From the NCBI GenBank assembly GCA_903845125.1, contig CAIMWS010000506.1, forward strand, positions 1-64,000: a stretch of 64,000 nt of DNA, read 5' to 3'. The stretch comes from an uncultured Verrucomicrobiota bacterium. GTDB taxonomy: Bacteria > Verrucomicrobiota > Verrucomicrobiia > Limisphaerales > UBA1319. The position numbers were made by a program, and so were the translations under genes. Shown here piece by piece: positions 17,304-27,400 of this stretch. The notes below the pieces were generated by a model that was not told the DNA's origin, did no database searches, and saw only the letters and a program-made list of their open reading frames with translations. Positions within the stretch are counted from its first letter, which is position 1. Each line of letters starts with the position of its first letter.

Positions 17304-19214
17304 CTATTCCTTCCCCGTAAAGAATTCGATGAACTCGCTCTTCCCGGGGCCCAGGTCCACCTGGATGGCGGCCGGGTTGGTGTGTTCCCGGCCGGAACGC
17401 CACTCGCGGGCGGCGCGGTACGGCACTGCGGGCTTGAGGCTCACGCGGGCCACGGCCTGCGGGTCCACCCGGGCGGGCGCATCCGGCTTTTTGGCCACGC
17501 CGCGGTTGTTCACCACTTCCACCACCCAGCTGCGGGGTGTGCGGTTGACCTGGTATTGGACCGCATCGCCCGCCACCGCCACGGGCAGGAATTCGCGGGC
17601 TACTTGCGCCAGCCGCGGGTCCGAAATGGCGGTGGGCCGGCCGGTGGCGGGATTCACCCAGGGCTCCAGAACCTCGATGGCGCCCTGCCGCTGCAGCCGC
17701 TCAAAATCCTTGCCCAAGGCCTGGCGGTGCCGGGGAGCGATCAAGGCCAGGCTGCCGCGGCGGAGCGCCTTTTCCAGCTCGCCCAGGAAGGCCTGGTTGA
17801 ATTCGATATCGCCCGCCAGCAGAATCACCGGGTAAGCCGGGAGGATTTCCGGCGGCACGCTGGTCAGTAAGACGTCGAAGATTTCCCCGTATGGCGTCGG
17901 CCGCAGGTAGCTGGCCTCGGGATTTTCCGGGTCGGGCCGGGCGTGAATGTGGTCGGCCCCGGGAAAGAGCTGGTGGTCGAACAGATCGCGCACTTCGCGG
18001 TCGCCGGCCGTCGGTTCCAGGATGCCCCACGGCTTGTCCATGTAGCCGTTGTAACCGGCCAGGTGATCCAACACCACGGCCACCGGGGTCCACGGCACCC
18101 CGCGGTCATGATCCCGCATGAATTGGAAAATCTCCGCCGCTCGCTCCCCGTGGCTGGTCAGGGTCCAGGGGGCGGCGGCCTGCTCGAAGAAGATGGCCAC
18201 GCTGTTTTCAGGCGTCACCATCGCCGTGCCGGCGAACCAGGCATGGAGCCACATCCGCTCATAAAAGCTCAGCGAGTGGCCGGCCTCCAGGCCCCGGGCG
18301 CCACCGCCTTCCCGGCGCAGCGGCCCGCTGGTGGTGCACGCCCCGGAAAACCACGGGCTGACCTGCACCGACCAGGGCCGCTGCCACTGCCGGGAGGCGC
18401 CCCGGGCGAAAGCCAGCTTGGATTGCGTGAACGCGATGTTTTCCGCCAGCTCCAGCCCGATGCACCGGGTGCCCCATTCAGCCGCGTAGGCCTCGTAATG
18501 GGAATGCCCCGTCACGCTGATGGTCCGGCCGAGGAGGTCGCGGCTGCGGCTGGTGAAGTAGTCCTTGACCGTCTCATAACATTCCCGGCGGCTGGTTGGG
18601 CGGCGGTCGTAGCCGGCCAGGCCCGGGGGTTTCATCAGGTGGCGGAAGACCTCCAGATCCGGGCCGTAAACATCCCGCCACCAGCCCGGATTCGACGCGA
18701 GATTGTGGAAGTAATAGCCCCACTCGCCCAATTGCACGGCGCTGAAAACGCCTGCCCGGTCCAGCGCCGCCAGCGCGGCTTCGTCCTCGCGCCCCAGCAC
18801 GCTGCGCCCGCCTTTGATCTGCATATCCGCGTGCCCGGGGTAGCAGATCACCGGCCAGCCCACCGTGGCCAGATAATCGAGCACCGGCTTGGCGCCGGCC
18901 CGCGCGGCGGGGCCGGGATCGAAGCCGTTGCCCAGGTGCTTGTCCTTCATCACCGCCACCAGCTGCCGGAGCGGCTCCAGCTCCCCGGGCGCCCCGTACA
19001 TGGTGAACACAAACTCCCGGTGGCCGGGCAGCAGCCGCACGGCCCACGCCTGCGCCGCCTTCCGTTCCCATTCCGGAAACGGGGCGGTGGCGGCCGGCGC
19101 CGGCGGGCCGGCGAGCAGCAGCAGGAGCACCCCGAGCCGGGCGGCCCAGGGCCAAAACAGGTTGCCGGCGGCCGTGAACCCCGCCCGGGAGGAAAAGCGT
19201 TGGCTGATTTGCAT
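17304..19214 (-). CDS. secreted protein with glycosidase-like and amidotransferase-like regions
   Basis: 636 aa with signal peptide (RLGVLLLLLAGPPAPAATA). The first ~400 residues suggest a TIM barrel (GWPVICYPGHADMQIKGG, VFSAVQLGEWGYYFHNL, RTISVTGHSHYEAYAAEWG). Residues ~390-520 carry a Rossmann-like amidotransferase-like segment (AYPVILLAGDIEFNQAFLGELEKALRRGSLALI), the same order as in the 5948-8896 protein, so the two may be distant relatives. No family name is certain; beta-galactosidase-like GH context is inferred. It converges with the S9 peptidase gene. Confidence 0.7.
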   Translation of the reverse strand: MQISQRFSSRAGFTAAGNLFWPWAARLGVLLLLLAGPPAPAATAPFPEWERKAAQAWAVRLLPGHREFVFTMYGAPGELEPLRQLVAVMKDKHLGNGFDPGPAARAGAKPVLDYLATVGWPVICYPGHADMQIKGGRSVLGREDEAALAALDRAGVFSAVQLGEWGYYFHNLASNPGWWRDVYGPDLEVFRHLMKPPGLAGYDRRPTSRRECYETVKDYFTSRSRDLLGRTISVTGHSHYEAYAAEWGTRCIGLELAENIAFTQSKLAFARGASRQWQRPWSVQVSPWFSGACTTSGPLRREGGGARGLEAGHSLSFYERMWLHAWFAGTAMVTPENSVAIFFEQAAAPWTLTSHGERAAEIFQFMRDHDRGVPWTPVAVVLDHLAGYNGYMDKPWGILEPTAGDREVRDLFDHQLFPGADHIHARPDPENPEASYLRPTPYGEIFDVLLTSVPPEILPAYPVILLAGDIEFNQAFLGELEKALRRGSLALIAPRHRQALGKDFERLQRQGAIEVLEPWVNPATGRPTAISDPRLAQVAREFLPVAVAGDAVQYQVNRTPRSWVVEVVNNRGVAKKPDAPARVDPQAVARVSLKPAVPYRAAREWRSGREHTNPAAIQVDLGPGKSEFIEFFTGKE

Positions 19215-19342
19215 GGTTCACCCTAACCGGATGGGCGCCGGATTCAAACCGAAAAATCCGGCTGGCGCGCCACCCGGCCACGTGCATCCCGCTCCCCGGG
19301 ACCGCCTTGCCACCCGCCTGGGCCGGGGATATATTGCCCGGA

Positions 19343-20191
19343 ATGAAAACGAACCTGTGCCGAAGCCAAGCCCGGGGATTCCGGTTGGGCTGGCCGCCGC
19401 CTTTCGCCGCTTTGTCCGCCGTCTGCCTCCTGCTGAGCCTGGCAGTTACCCACGCGGGAACCTGGTCCGATAATTTTTCCAGCAAGGAATTGAATGCCGC
19501 CTGGGCCGGGGACCGGGACTATTTCACCCCGCTCGATGGAGCTTTGAACGGGGCCAGCGCCAGCGCCCATGCGCCCGTGCCCCTGCGGCGGGTGGAGGTG
19601 GGGGCTGGCTGGGGCGATTACGTGGTCCAATGCCGGATCAACGTGATGACCCCGAACCTGCTGGTCTGCACCAAGGGCGCCCTCATCCTGCGCCAGAAGG
19701 GCGGCGAAGGCTACGTCTTCGCGCTCCATGTGGCCACCAAAACCATCGAGGTTTACCGGTTGTCGGACGGCGAAATGCTTTTGATCCAGGATGCTCCGTT
19801 GGAACTGCAACGATGGTATGAGGTGCGCGCCGAGCTCCAGGGCAGCCAGATGTCCTTTTTCGTCGATGGCAAGCTGGTGGGTGCCCTCACCGATCAACGC
19901 TCGACCTCGGGTTCGGTGGGCCTCGCCGTGCAGGATGCCATGAGCGTCCTTTACGATGACTTTACCGTCAGCGGCCCGGAGATCCCCGATTCCGCGCTGC
20001 GGATTTCCCGTTCCCAAAACCAAATCGCCCTGTCCTGGCCGGCCCCGCCCGGCCCCGCCGTGCTGCAATCCGCCAGTTCCCTCACCGCGCCCATCCAGTG
20101 GACCACCATCGCCACCATCCCGGCCGGCAGTCCAGGCTACCTGCCGTTGGATATCCAGTCCGGCGGCCGGTATTTCCGCGTGGCCCAGTGA
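19343..20191 (+). CDS. secreted concanavalin-like sugar-binding protein with C-terminal YFRV module
   Basis: 282 aa with the start at 19343 (MKTNLCRSQARG) and a signal helix (FAALSAVCLLLSLAVTHAG). Residues ~50-215 are a LamG/DUF1080-like beta-sandwich (GTWSDNFSSKELNAAWAG, YVFALHVATKTIEVYRLSDGE, WYEVRAELQGSQMSFFVDGKLVG). The last ~60 residues (IALSWPAPPGPAVLQSASSLTAPIQWTTI, ending GGRYFRVAQ) match the shared C-terminal module of this window. It probably binds or slowly hydrolyses a glycan at the cell surface. No catalytic residues are identified. Confidence 0.78.
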   Translation: MKTNLCRSQARGFRLGWPPPFAALSAVCLLLSLAVTHAGTWSDNFSSKELNAAWAGDRDYFTPLDGALNGASASAHAPVPLRRVEVGAGWGDYVVQCRINVMTPNLLVCTKGALILRQKGGEGYVFALHVATKTIEVYRLSDGEMLLIQDAPLELQRWYEVRAELQGSQMSFFVDGKLVGALTDQRSTSGSVGLAVQDAMSVLYDDFTVSGPEIPDSALRISRSQNQIALSWPAPPGPAVLQSASSLTAPIQWTTIATIPAGSPGYLPLDIQSGGRYFRVAQ

Positions 20192-20385
20192 GCCTTTGAA
20201 TCTCAAATTTCAAATGGCGGGATCCCACAGGGATTTCGCGCCAAAGCCCGGGGTGGGCGCCCCATACGCAGTGGGGTGCGCATGGATCCTATAATATTAG
20301 AAATCCCCATGGATGCCCCGCCAGAATTGGCCAGCATTGGCCGGCCGGTCTTTTCATCTTCAGGCTCCCGCCCCCCATCGACCAC

Positions 20386-20420
20386 GCAAAAAGCCGGAAT
20401 CCCGCAAGGAATTCCGGCTG
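20386..20420 (-). terminator. rho-independent terminator of the LamG/Ig gene
   Basis: A 9-bp stem AGCCGGAAT (20392-20400) pairs with ATTCCGGCT (20411-20419). On the minus strand it is followed by five T (20392-20388). It lies 28 nt past the stop of the large gene at 20448. Confidence 0.85.
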
Positions 20421-20447
20421 GAGTGGCAATCCTGGTTCAGGCTGCGA

Positions 20448-23400
20448 TTACCTGGCTGCCCGGTAGAATTTCCGGGTCGAGGTGCCGGGGAGGGCGATGG
20501 ACCAGGGCGAAGCCGCCCCGCTCACATCCCGCCAGGCCCCGGCCGCTTCATCCGCCTCCTGCAATTTGCCGGTCCAGGTGAGCGTGAGCCCGGTGGCGGC
20601 CCGCGCCACGCTGATCGTGGGCGGGGCGGTCACCGGCCTGGCGCCAGCCGCATAATGGGTGAGGATGCTCTCCGGGGAGAGCGGTTTGTCATAGACGGCT
20701 ACTTCATCGATGGATCCCTCAAAGAAGAAGCTGCCCACCGGGTTTTCCGTGGCGCTGCCGCCGATGCGCAGCAGTTGGGCATCGTTGACGCCAAAGGGAT
20801 TGGTGCTGGTGCCCACTTCGGCGCCGTTGACGTAGAAACGCTTGGTGGTGCCATCATAGGTGGCCACCAGGTGCGCCCAGGCGCCGATGGTCAGCGCCGG
20901 GCCCGCAATCACATCCCAGCCTGACGAGGCGCCGGTCCCGGTCCAGAACTGCCAGGTATTGCCCGGCTCGGCGTAGAAAATATAACCGCGCTGAGGGGCA
21001 TCGTCCCGGGAGGCCAAGGGCGAGCGGTGGGCCCCGGCTCCGCCGGTGACTTTCGCCCACACTTCAAGGCTGAAGACCGGGGGATTCAGCTCCGCCGTGT
21101 AGGGGACTTCCACCTTGCTCTGGTTGGCGGCTGAAAAACCGGCGGCGTTATTGGCATCGCCCGTGAGGGCCCCCGGCACGCCCAATTCCACGCCGTTGAG
21201 GTAGGAACCGTTGTTTTTGCCCATCACATCCGCGGCGGTTTCGCCGGAAGTTTCGCCCAGGCGCCAATAACCGACCGGGGCGTCCGCCTTGACCACCTCC
21301 AGGTAGGGCAGATTGGAAACCGTGATGACTTTCAAGGTGGCGGCATCGCTGGTGGTCGTGCCTGCCAGGTTGTTGACGATCACCCGGTAGCTGCCGGCCT
21401 CGGCCGAGGTGACATTCGACAGCGACAAGGAATTGTTGGTCTGGCCCACGAGATCGGTCCCGTTGAACTGCCAGCGGTACTTCAAGGGGAGGCTGCCCGC
21501 AGCCTGCACTTTGAAGGTGACATTGGCCCCGGGCAACACAGCCCGGGAGGCCGGTTGGGTGTTGATGGTGGGCGGGGTGGTGGCGCCGAAACCGGCCCCG
21601 AAATGCAAGGCGATTTTCTCCGGTGTTAGCACCGTGTTGTAAAAGGCCACTTCGTCGATATCCCCGAAAAAGAAGAAATTGCCGGTTTCGGTTTCGGTGG
21701 CGCCGGCGCCGATGCGCAACGGCCGGGCGGTATTGGGTCGGAAGGCGTTGGTGCTGGAGCCGGCCAGCGCGCCATCCGTGTAAAAGCGTTTGGTAACGCC
21801 ATCATAAGTGATGGCCAGGTGGATCCATTTGTCATTGACGACCGCCGGGCCGGCGATGGTGTCCCAGCCGGCGCCGGTGCCGCTCCAGAATTCCCATTGG
21901 TTGGCGGGGGTTGCGTAAATGATATAACCGCGCTGCGGGGCGTCATCCCGCGAAGTCACCGGGGAACGGTGGGCGCTGCCGCCGGTGATTTTGGCCCATA
22001 ATTCCAGGGAGAAATTCGTGGGATTCAAAGCCGCGTTATAGGGTATTTCCAGCTTGGTCTGGGCGTCGCCGTTGAATCCGGCGGCGGTATTGTTGTCCCC
22101 CACCAAGGCGCCCGGTTGGCCAAGGGAGACGCCATTCAAATAGGCCCCATTGCGGCCGCCGGCATAATCCAAGGCCACCTCGCCCGAGGTTTCACCCAGC
22201 CGCCAATACGAAATAGGTTTGTCGGCCATGATGAAGGAAGCATAGCTGTTGGCGGGCAGGACGATGACCGTCAACCGGGCCACCTGGCTGGTGGCGGAAC
22301 CGGCGGGATTGGTGGCCACGACCCGGTAATCTCCCTGGTTAACAGTCTGGGCGTCGGCTACCGCCAGGGTGGCGTTCGTCGCGTGGGCGAGGTTGGCGCC
22401 ATTGAATTGCCACTGATATTGCATCAATACGCTGCCGGCGGCCTTGGCGGTGAAATTGGCGGTGCCTCCCGCATACACGGTGGCCGGCTGCGGTGTGACG
22501 TCAAAGGTGGGCACGGAAATGTTGAGGATTTCCACCACCGCCTCGGCGCTGGCCACGGTCCCGCCCTCATTGGACACCTCGACGGTGTAAGTGCCGGCAT
22601 CGGTGAGCCGGGCGCTGGCGATGCTGAAGGTGTCATTGGTGGCATCCTTGATTGCGGTGCCTTTGAACTTCCACTGGTAGTTCAAGGGCAGGGATCCGGT
22701 GGCGGCCACAGCCAGGGAAACCGGCTGGTTGATGTAATTGGTCTGATTCTGCGCCTCCCGCACGATCACGGGTGCCACGGGAACCGGCTTCGTGCCGCTG
22801 CCGGCCAGGTAATGGGCCAGAACGCGGTCCGGCGCCAGCGCGTTGGTGTAAACGGCCGCTTCGTCCACCTCGCCGGCGAAGAAATAATTGCCGGTGCCTT
22901 CCGTGGCGCCGCCGCCGATACGCAGGGGGCGGGCGGTGTTCAGGGCCAGCACCGTGGGGGCCGCATCCATGACGGACAGCACCCCATCCACATAAAAGCG
23001 TTTATAGGAGCCATCGTAGGTGGCCACCAGGTGGGTCCATTGGTCCTCGACCACGGCGGGACCCGTCAAGGAAAGCCATCCGGCTCCGGTGCCGGTCCAG
23101 AATTCCCATTGGTTGGCGGGGGTGGCGTAGATGATATAACCGCGCTGCGGGGCATCGTCTCGGGAAGTCATCGGGGAACGGTGATTGGCAGAGCCCGGGG
23201 TCACCTTGGCCCAGCATTCCATGGTGAATTTCGGGGTGTTCAAACCGGAATTGAACGGCACATCCACCTTGTTGCCGGTGCCGTTGAAGGCGGCGGCGGT
23301 GTTGCTGTCCGCCTGGATCGCCCCGGTTTGCCCGCCCTGGGCGCCGAGGTAAGTGCCATCGGCAGCATCGGCCAGGCTGCCGATGTTTTTGGCAGTGGGC

Positions 23401-24257
23401 AGGGGCGGGATGGCCGGCTCATTCAAGCGCCAATAGCCCAGCGGCTTGAGCGCCAGGATGACCTGTTCGTAGGGGGTGGTCCGCGCGGAGTTGGTGCCGT
23501 TGCTGTAATGCGCGGAGACCTGGCTGCCACTGAGGGCGAGGTTGTAAACCGCCACCTCATCCACCGAACCGTCAAATCCGAAAGTCGCGTCCCCCCGCGC
23601 CCCAATGCCCAACGGCACCGAGCTGTTCGGCGCAAAGAGGCTGCTGGAACCCGTGCCGGCTTCCGCCCCGTTGACATAAACGGTGGCTTTGGCGCCATCG
23701 TAAACCGCCACCAAATGATACCAGGTGTTGGTGTCGAGGTTGTTGGTGGTGTTGATATTGATGGTGTAGTTGTTGGCAGAGTCGCCCTGCCGGTAGTTCC
23801 AGCCGGTGGCGGTCTGGTAGAATATCCAGCCTTCGGCGGCGGGGCTCGCCCGTCGCAGGCTGGCCATGGGGGAGACCACCCCCGTGCCGGTTTGCAGCGA
23901 GGCGGGCTTCACCCAGCCCTCCACCGAAAACGGCGGATTGGGATTGATTTCCACAGTATAGGGAACCTGGAGCCGCTGGTTGGCGATGAACCGGCCGGCC
24001 GTGTCCGTGCTGCCCGCCAGGCCGCCGGGCTGCCCCAGGGTGGGATTGCCAAGGTATTCCCCCTGGGCGGCATCTCCGAGGGTGCCGAGATTGGCCCCAT
24101 AAACCGGTTGCGGTGCGGGAGCATTGTCTCCCAGCCGCCAATAGCCGGCGGGTTGGTCCATTAAAACGGTGCTTTCGTAATTCGCAGCCAAAACCGGCCA
24201 TACGCCGGCAGCGGTGAAAGCCGCGCAGCCAAGGATGATTAACGTGGATTTTCGCAT
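20448..24257 (-). CDS. giant secreted LamG/Ig repeat protein
   Basis: 1269 aa with the start at 24257 (MRKSTLIILGCAAFTAAGVWPVLA signal). Four LamG-like jelly-roll modules each open with PxxYWRLGE/N-type text and contain VPYxxxLNxPxFSxExWAKV. Three end in the near-identical DDAPQRGYIIYATPANQWEFW string (the last as FYAEPGNTWQFW). Between them are Ig-like domains (LPLNYQWKFKGT, LTDAGTYTVEVSNEGG; SLPLKYRWQFNG, SAEAGSYRVIVNN). The C-terminus ends in the shared module (TRKFYRAAR). Likely an adhesin or glycan-binding surface protein. It is divergent from the CotH protein, with its own terminator. Confidence 0.88.
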   Translation of the reverse strand: MRKSTLIILGCAAFTAAGVWPVLAANYESTVLMDQPAGYWRLGDNAPAPQPVYGANLGTLGDAAQGEYLGNPTLGQPGGLAGSTDTAGRFIANQRLQVPYTVEINPNPPFSVEGWVKPASLQTGTGVVSPMASLRRASPAAEGWIFYQTATGWNYRQGDSANNYTININTTNNLDTNTWYHLVAVYDGAKATVYVNGAEAGTGSSSLFAPNSSVPLGIGARGDATFGFDGSVDEVAVYNLALSGSQVSAHYSNGTNSARTTPYEQVILALKPLGYWRLNEPAIPPLPTAKNIGSLADAADGTYLGAQGGQTGAIQADSNTAAAFNGTGNKVDVPFNSGLNTPKFTMECWAKVTPGSANHRSPMTSRDDAPQRGYIIYATPANQWEFWTGTGAGWLSLTGPAVVEDQWTHLVATYDGSYKRFYVDGVLSVMDAAPTVLALNTARPLRIGGGATEGTGNYFFAGEVDEAAVYTNALAPDRVLAHYLAGSGTKPVPVAPVIVREAQNQTNYINQPVSLAVAATGSLPLNYQWKFKGTAIKDATNDTFSIASARLTDAGTYTVEVSNEGGTVASAEAVVEILNISVPTFDVTPQPATVYAGGTANFTAKAAGSVLMQYQWQFNGANLAHATNATLAVADAQTVNQGDYRVVATNPAGSATSQVARLTVIVLPANSYASFIMADKPISYWRLGETSGEVALDYAGGRNGAYLNGVSLGQPGALVGDNNTAAGFNGDAQTKLEIPYNAALNPTNFSLELWAKITGGSAHRSPVTSRDDAPQRGYIIYATPANQWEFWSGTGAGWDTIAGPAVVNDKWIHLAITYDGVTKRFYTDGALAGSSTNAFRPNTARPLRIGAGATETETGNFFFFGDIDEVAFYNTVLTPEKIALHFGAGFGATTPPTINTQPASRAVLPGANVTFKVQAAGSLPLKYRWQFNGTDLVGQTNNSLSLSNVTSAEAGSYRVIVNNLAGTTTSDAATLKVITVSNLPYLEVVKADAPVGYWRLGETSGETAADVMGKNNGSYLNGVELGVPGALTGDANNAAGFSAANQSKVEVPYTAELNPPVFSLEVWAKVTGGAGAHRSPLASRDDAPQRGYIFYAEPGNTWQFWTGTGASSGWDVIAGPALTIGAWAHLVATYDGTTKRFYVNGAEVGTSTNPFGVNDAQLLRIGGSATENPVGSFFFEGSIDEVAVYDKPLSPESILTHYAAGARPVTAPPTISVARAATGLTLTWTGKLQEADEAAGAWRDVSGAASPWSIALPGTSTRKFYRAAR
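20930..23170. repeat. near-identical DNA repeats inside the LamG/Ig gene
   Basis: Segments coding DDAPQRGYI(I/F)YA recur at about 20930-21010, 21885-21960 and 23090-23165, with long identical stretches such as ATATAACCGCGCTG and GGGGCATCGTC. The 21.9-kb and 23.1-kb copies are closest. Such repeats allow recombination between modules and can confuse short-read assembly. Confidence 0.75.
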
Positions 24258-24353
24258 AAGTTTCCGTAACTTATCGCATCGAGCCCATACCAGCAAATAA
24301 TATGTTTCCCACCCCAAGATTATTGCCATCTCGTTTGCCGCCCGCCTTTTGCC

Positions 24354-24377
24354 CTGGTTTGCGTATCGCTGGTTTGC
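24354..24377. repeat. 9-bp direct repeat in divergent promoter region
   Basis: CTGGTTTGC occurs at 24354-24362 and 24369-24377, a 15-bp spacing, between the divergent giant surface-protein genes. It might be a regulator site; no consensus is recognised. Confidence 0.4.
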
Positions 24378-24469
24378 ATTGCCCTGAATCTCAGGCATGG
24401 ATTATGCTTCAATCCAGCCATACATGGTTTAGCCATTTTGCGCTTGGTATGAAGCTGAAAGGACTATTA

Positions 24470-27400
24470 ATGCGAAAATGCCCGACGAATCTCCTGCTGA
24501 TCCTGGCCGGCACGCTTTGGACACTTTGGGTGCCCCTGGCTGGCGCCCAAAACCTCACCATCTCCGAGTTCATGGCGATGAACGATTCGGGCCTGAAGGA
24601 CGAGGACGGCGCGGCCAGCGACTGGCTCGAAATCGTGAACGCCGGCAACACCGCGGCAAACCTGGAAGGGTGGTTCCTGACCGATGATCCGGCGAATCGC
24701 ACCCGCTGGGCATTTCCGGCGCGGTCCCTGGGCGCGGGCGCGTACCTCGTGGTCTTCACTTCCGGCAAAAACCGCCGCCCCGCCCAGGGCAACCTGCACA
24801 CGGATTTCCGGCTGGCCAGCGAAGGGGGATACCTGGCCTTGGTGCGGCCCGATGGGGTCACCGTGCAAAAGGAATTTGCGTCCTATTCACGCCAGCGGCC
24901 GAATATTTCCTACGGCACCCGGCTGGAGGAAATCAAAACCACCCTGTTGGCGGAGGATGCCCCGGCCCGGATTTTCCTGCCCGAAAATAACGATGCCGGA
25001 ATCCGCTGGACGGGCGGCCAGGAGCCGTTCGACGACCAGGCCTGGCGGCCGGGGCGGAATGGCGCTGGCTTCCTGGTTTCGGTCCCGGGGTTCGCCGTGC
25101 AGAATTTCAAATCCGCCGCTCTCGTGGAAGACCTGGGCGCGGCCGAGGAAGTCATCGCCAATCCCGCCCTGCAAGCCGGCTTGGCGGTTGAAAATGCGCC
25201 GGTCCTGGAATACATGGGCACCGACGACCCCGGCCATTATTCCCTGAACCGGCCATTTCCCGGCACGGCCGCCGGGCAGGATGTGGATGATTTTGTGATC
25301 CTGGCCACCGCCAAAGTAACTATTCCCGCGGCGGGGGACTGGACCTTCGGCGTGTTGAGCGATGACGGTTTTGGCCTGACGCTCAGCCGGGGCGGCCAGG
25401 TGTTTGAAATGTCCTACCCGGACCCGCGCGGGCCTTCCGACTCGCTCCAGACCTTTCAGCTGCCTGCCGCGGGCGAATACGATTTGCGGTTGGTCTACTA
25501 TGAACGCGGGGGGGGATCCGCCCTGGAGCTGTTTGCCGCCCTGGGTTCCTTCAACGCCTGGGATGAGGCCCACTTCCGCCTGGTCGGCGACACTGCCGCC
25601 GGCGGCCTGGTGGTTTCCTCGCCGCCCGTCAGCGCTGCCGGCTCGGCCAGCTTCCTGGACTTTATCCATACGGATTTGCGGGACACCATGCCCGCCCATT
25701 CTTCCACCGCCTGCCTGCGCATCCCTTTCCAGGTGGCGGATGCGACCGCGATCCAATCCTTGATCCTGGGGGTGCGTTACGACGATGGCCTGGTGGCTTA
25801 TCTGAATGGCGCCGAAGCGGCCCGGCGCAACGCCCCCAATCCGGTGGCGTTCGATTCGACAGCGCTCACCAACCGGGCGGCCGCGCAGGCCTTGGTGACG
25901 GAGCGCATACCGCTGGATGCGGCTGCCTTGCGCACCGGGGCCAATATCCTCGCCATCCAGGCTTTGAACGACCGCGTGGACAGCCCGGATTTCCTGATCA
26001 GCGCCACCTTGGAGAACGTGCTCCTCGCCTCCTCGGTGGAAGGCTATTGCGACCAACCGACGCCCGGGGCGGCCAACTCGGGCGTTTTTCTTGGTTTTGC
26101 GGAGCCCCCGGTTTTCAGCGTGCAGCGCGGCTTCCAGGCCCAGCCATTGGACCTGGTTCTGCAATGCGCCACCCCCGGGGCCACGCTCCGCTACACCACC
26201 AACGGCACGCCACCCAGCGCCACCAATGGCACGGTTTACTCGGCGCCCCTGCGCATCACCCGCACCACGGTGGTCCGCGCCGCCGCCTTCAAGGACGGGC
26301 ATCGCCCCTCCAACGTCGAAACCCACAGCTACCTGTTCCTGGAAGACATCATCAAACAGGATAGCGCCACCACGCTGGCCGCCGGCTTCCCCAGCAGTTG
26401 GAATGGCACCGCCCCGGATTACGGCCTGGACAAACGCGTGGTGGGCCAGAATGGCACCGACAGCTACGGTGGCAAATACGCGCGCACCATCCGGGAAGAT
26501 CTGCGCAGCATCCCCACCCTGTCCCTGGTGATGGATTTGCAGGAAATGTTCGGCACCAAGGGCATTTACTCCAACCCGCAAAACCGGGGTGCCGCCTGGG
26601 AAAAGGGGGTCTCGGCGGAGCTGTTCCCCCCGGATGGCCCGGCTGGATTCCAGGTGGATGCCGGCCTCAGCATCCAGGGTGGCGCGTTCCGCGGCTTTGG
26701 CCTGACCAAAAAGAAATCGTTCCGGCTGCTGTTCAAATCCATTTACGGACCCGCCCGGCTCCACTATCCATTTTTCGGCCCGGAGGCGGCGGACGAATTC
26801 GACAGCCTGACCCTGCGGGCCAACAACAACGATGGCTACCAGTGGGACGCGGCGGCCGGTACGGCGCTCTATATCCGGGATTGTTTCGCCCTGGCCTCGG
26901 CCCGGGAGATGGGCATGACCGTATCCCACAGCGCTTACGTGCACCTGTATATCAATGGGTTTTACTGGGGCTTATACAACCCGGTGGAACGGCCGGACGC
27001 CGCCTTTGGCGCGACCTATTTTGACGCCGCCCGGGAGGATTGGGATGCCATCAATTACGATTCGGCCCCCGATGGCAACTACAACGCCTGGAACCGCCTG
27101 CTGGCCCAGGCCAACAGCGGCCTCGCAAACCAGACGAATTACTACCGGATCCAGGGCCGGAATCCCGATGGCTCCCGCAATCCCGGTTATGAAAACCTGC
27201 TGGATGTGGACAACCTGATCGACTACATGCTGGTCAATATTTACGGCGGCAACGAGGACTGGCCCCACCGGAATTGGTATGCCGGCCGCAGCCGCACCGG
27301 CCTGGACGGCTTCCGGTTTTTCCCCTGGGACACCGAGGCCACCCTCGGCTTGTGGGCCACCTTGAACAGTGATCGCACCGGGGCCAACACGGCGGTGGCC

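Noticed and set aside
22116-24164. 682-aa plus-strand frame inside the LamG/Ig gene
   Set aside because: Antisense shadow; repeated low-complexity Gly/His text and no domain pattern.
20448-24257. Repeats read as a CRISPR array
   Set aside because: The repeats are coding, spaced by about 1 kb and lie in one continuous frame; no short regular spacers occur anywhere in the window.
24887-26944. 685-aa minus-strand frame
   Set aside because: Antisense to the lamin-tail/PA14/CotH gene, with no recognisable protein features.
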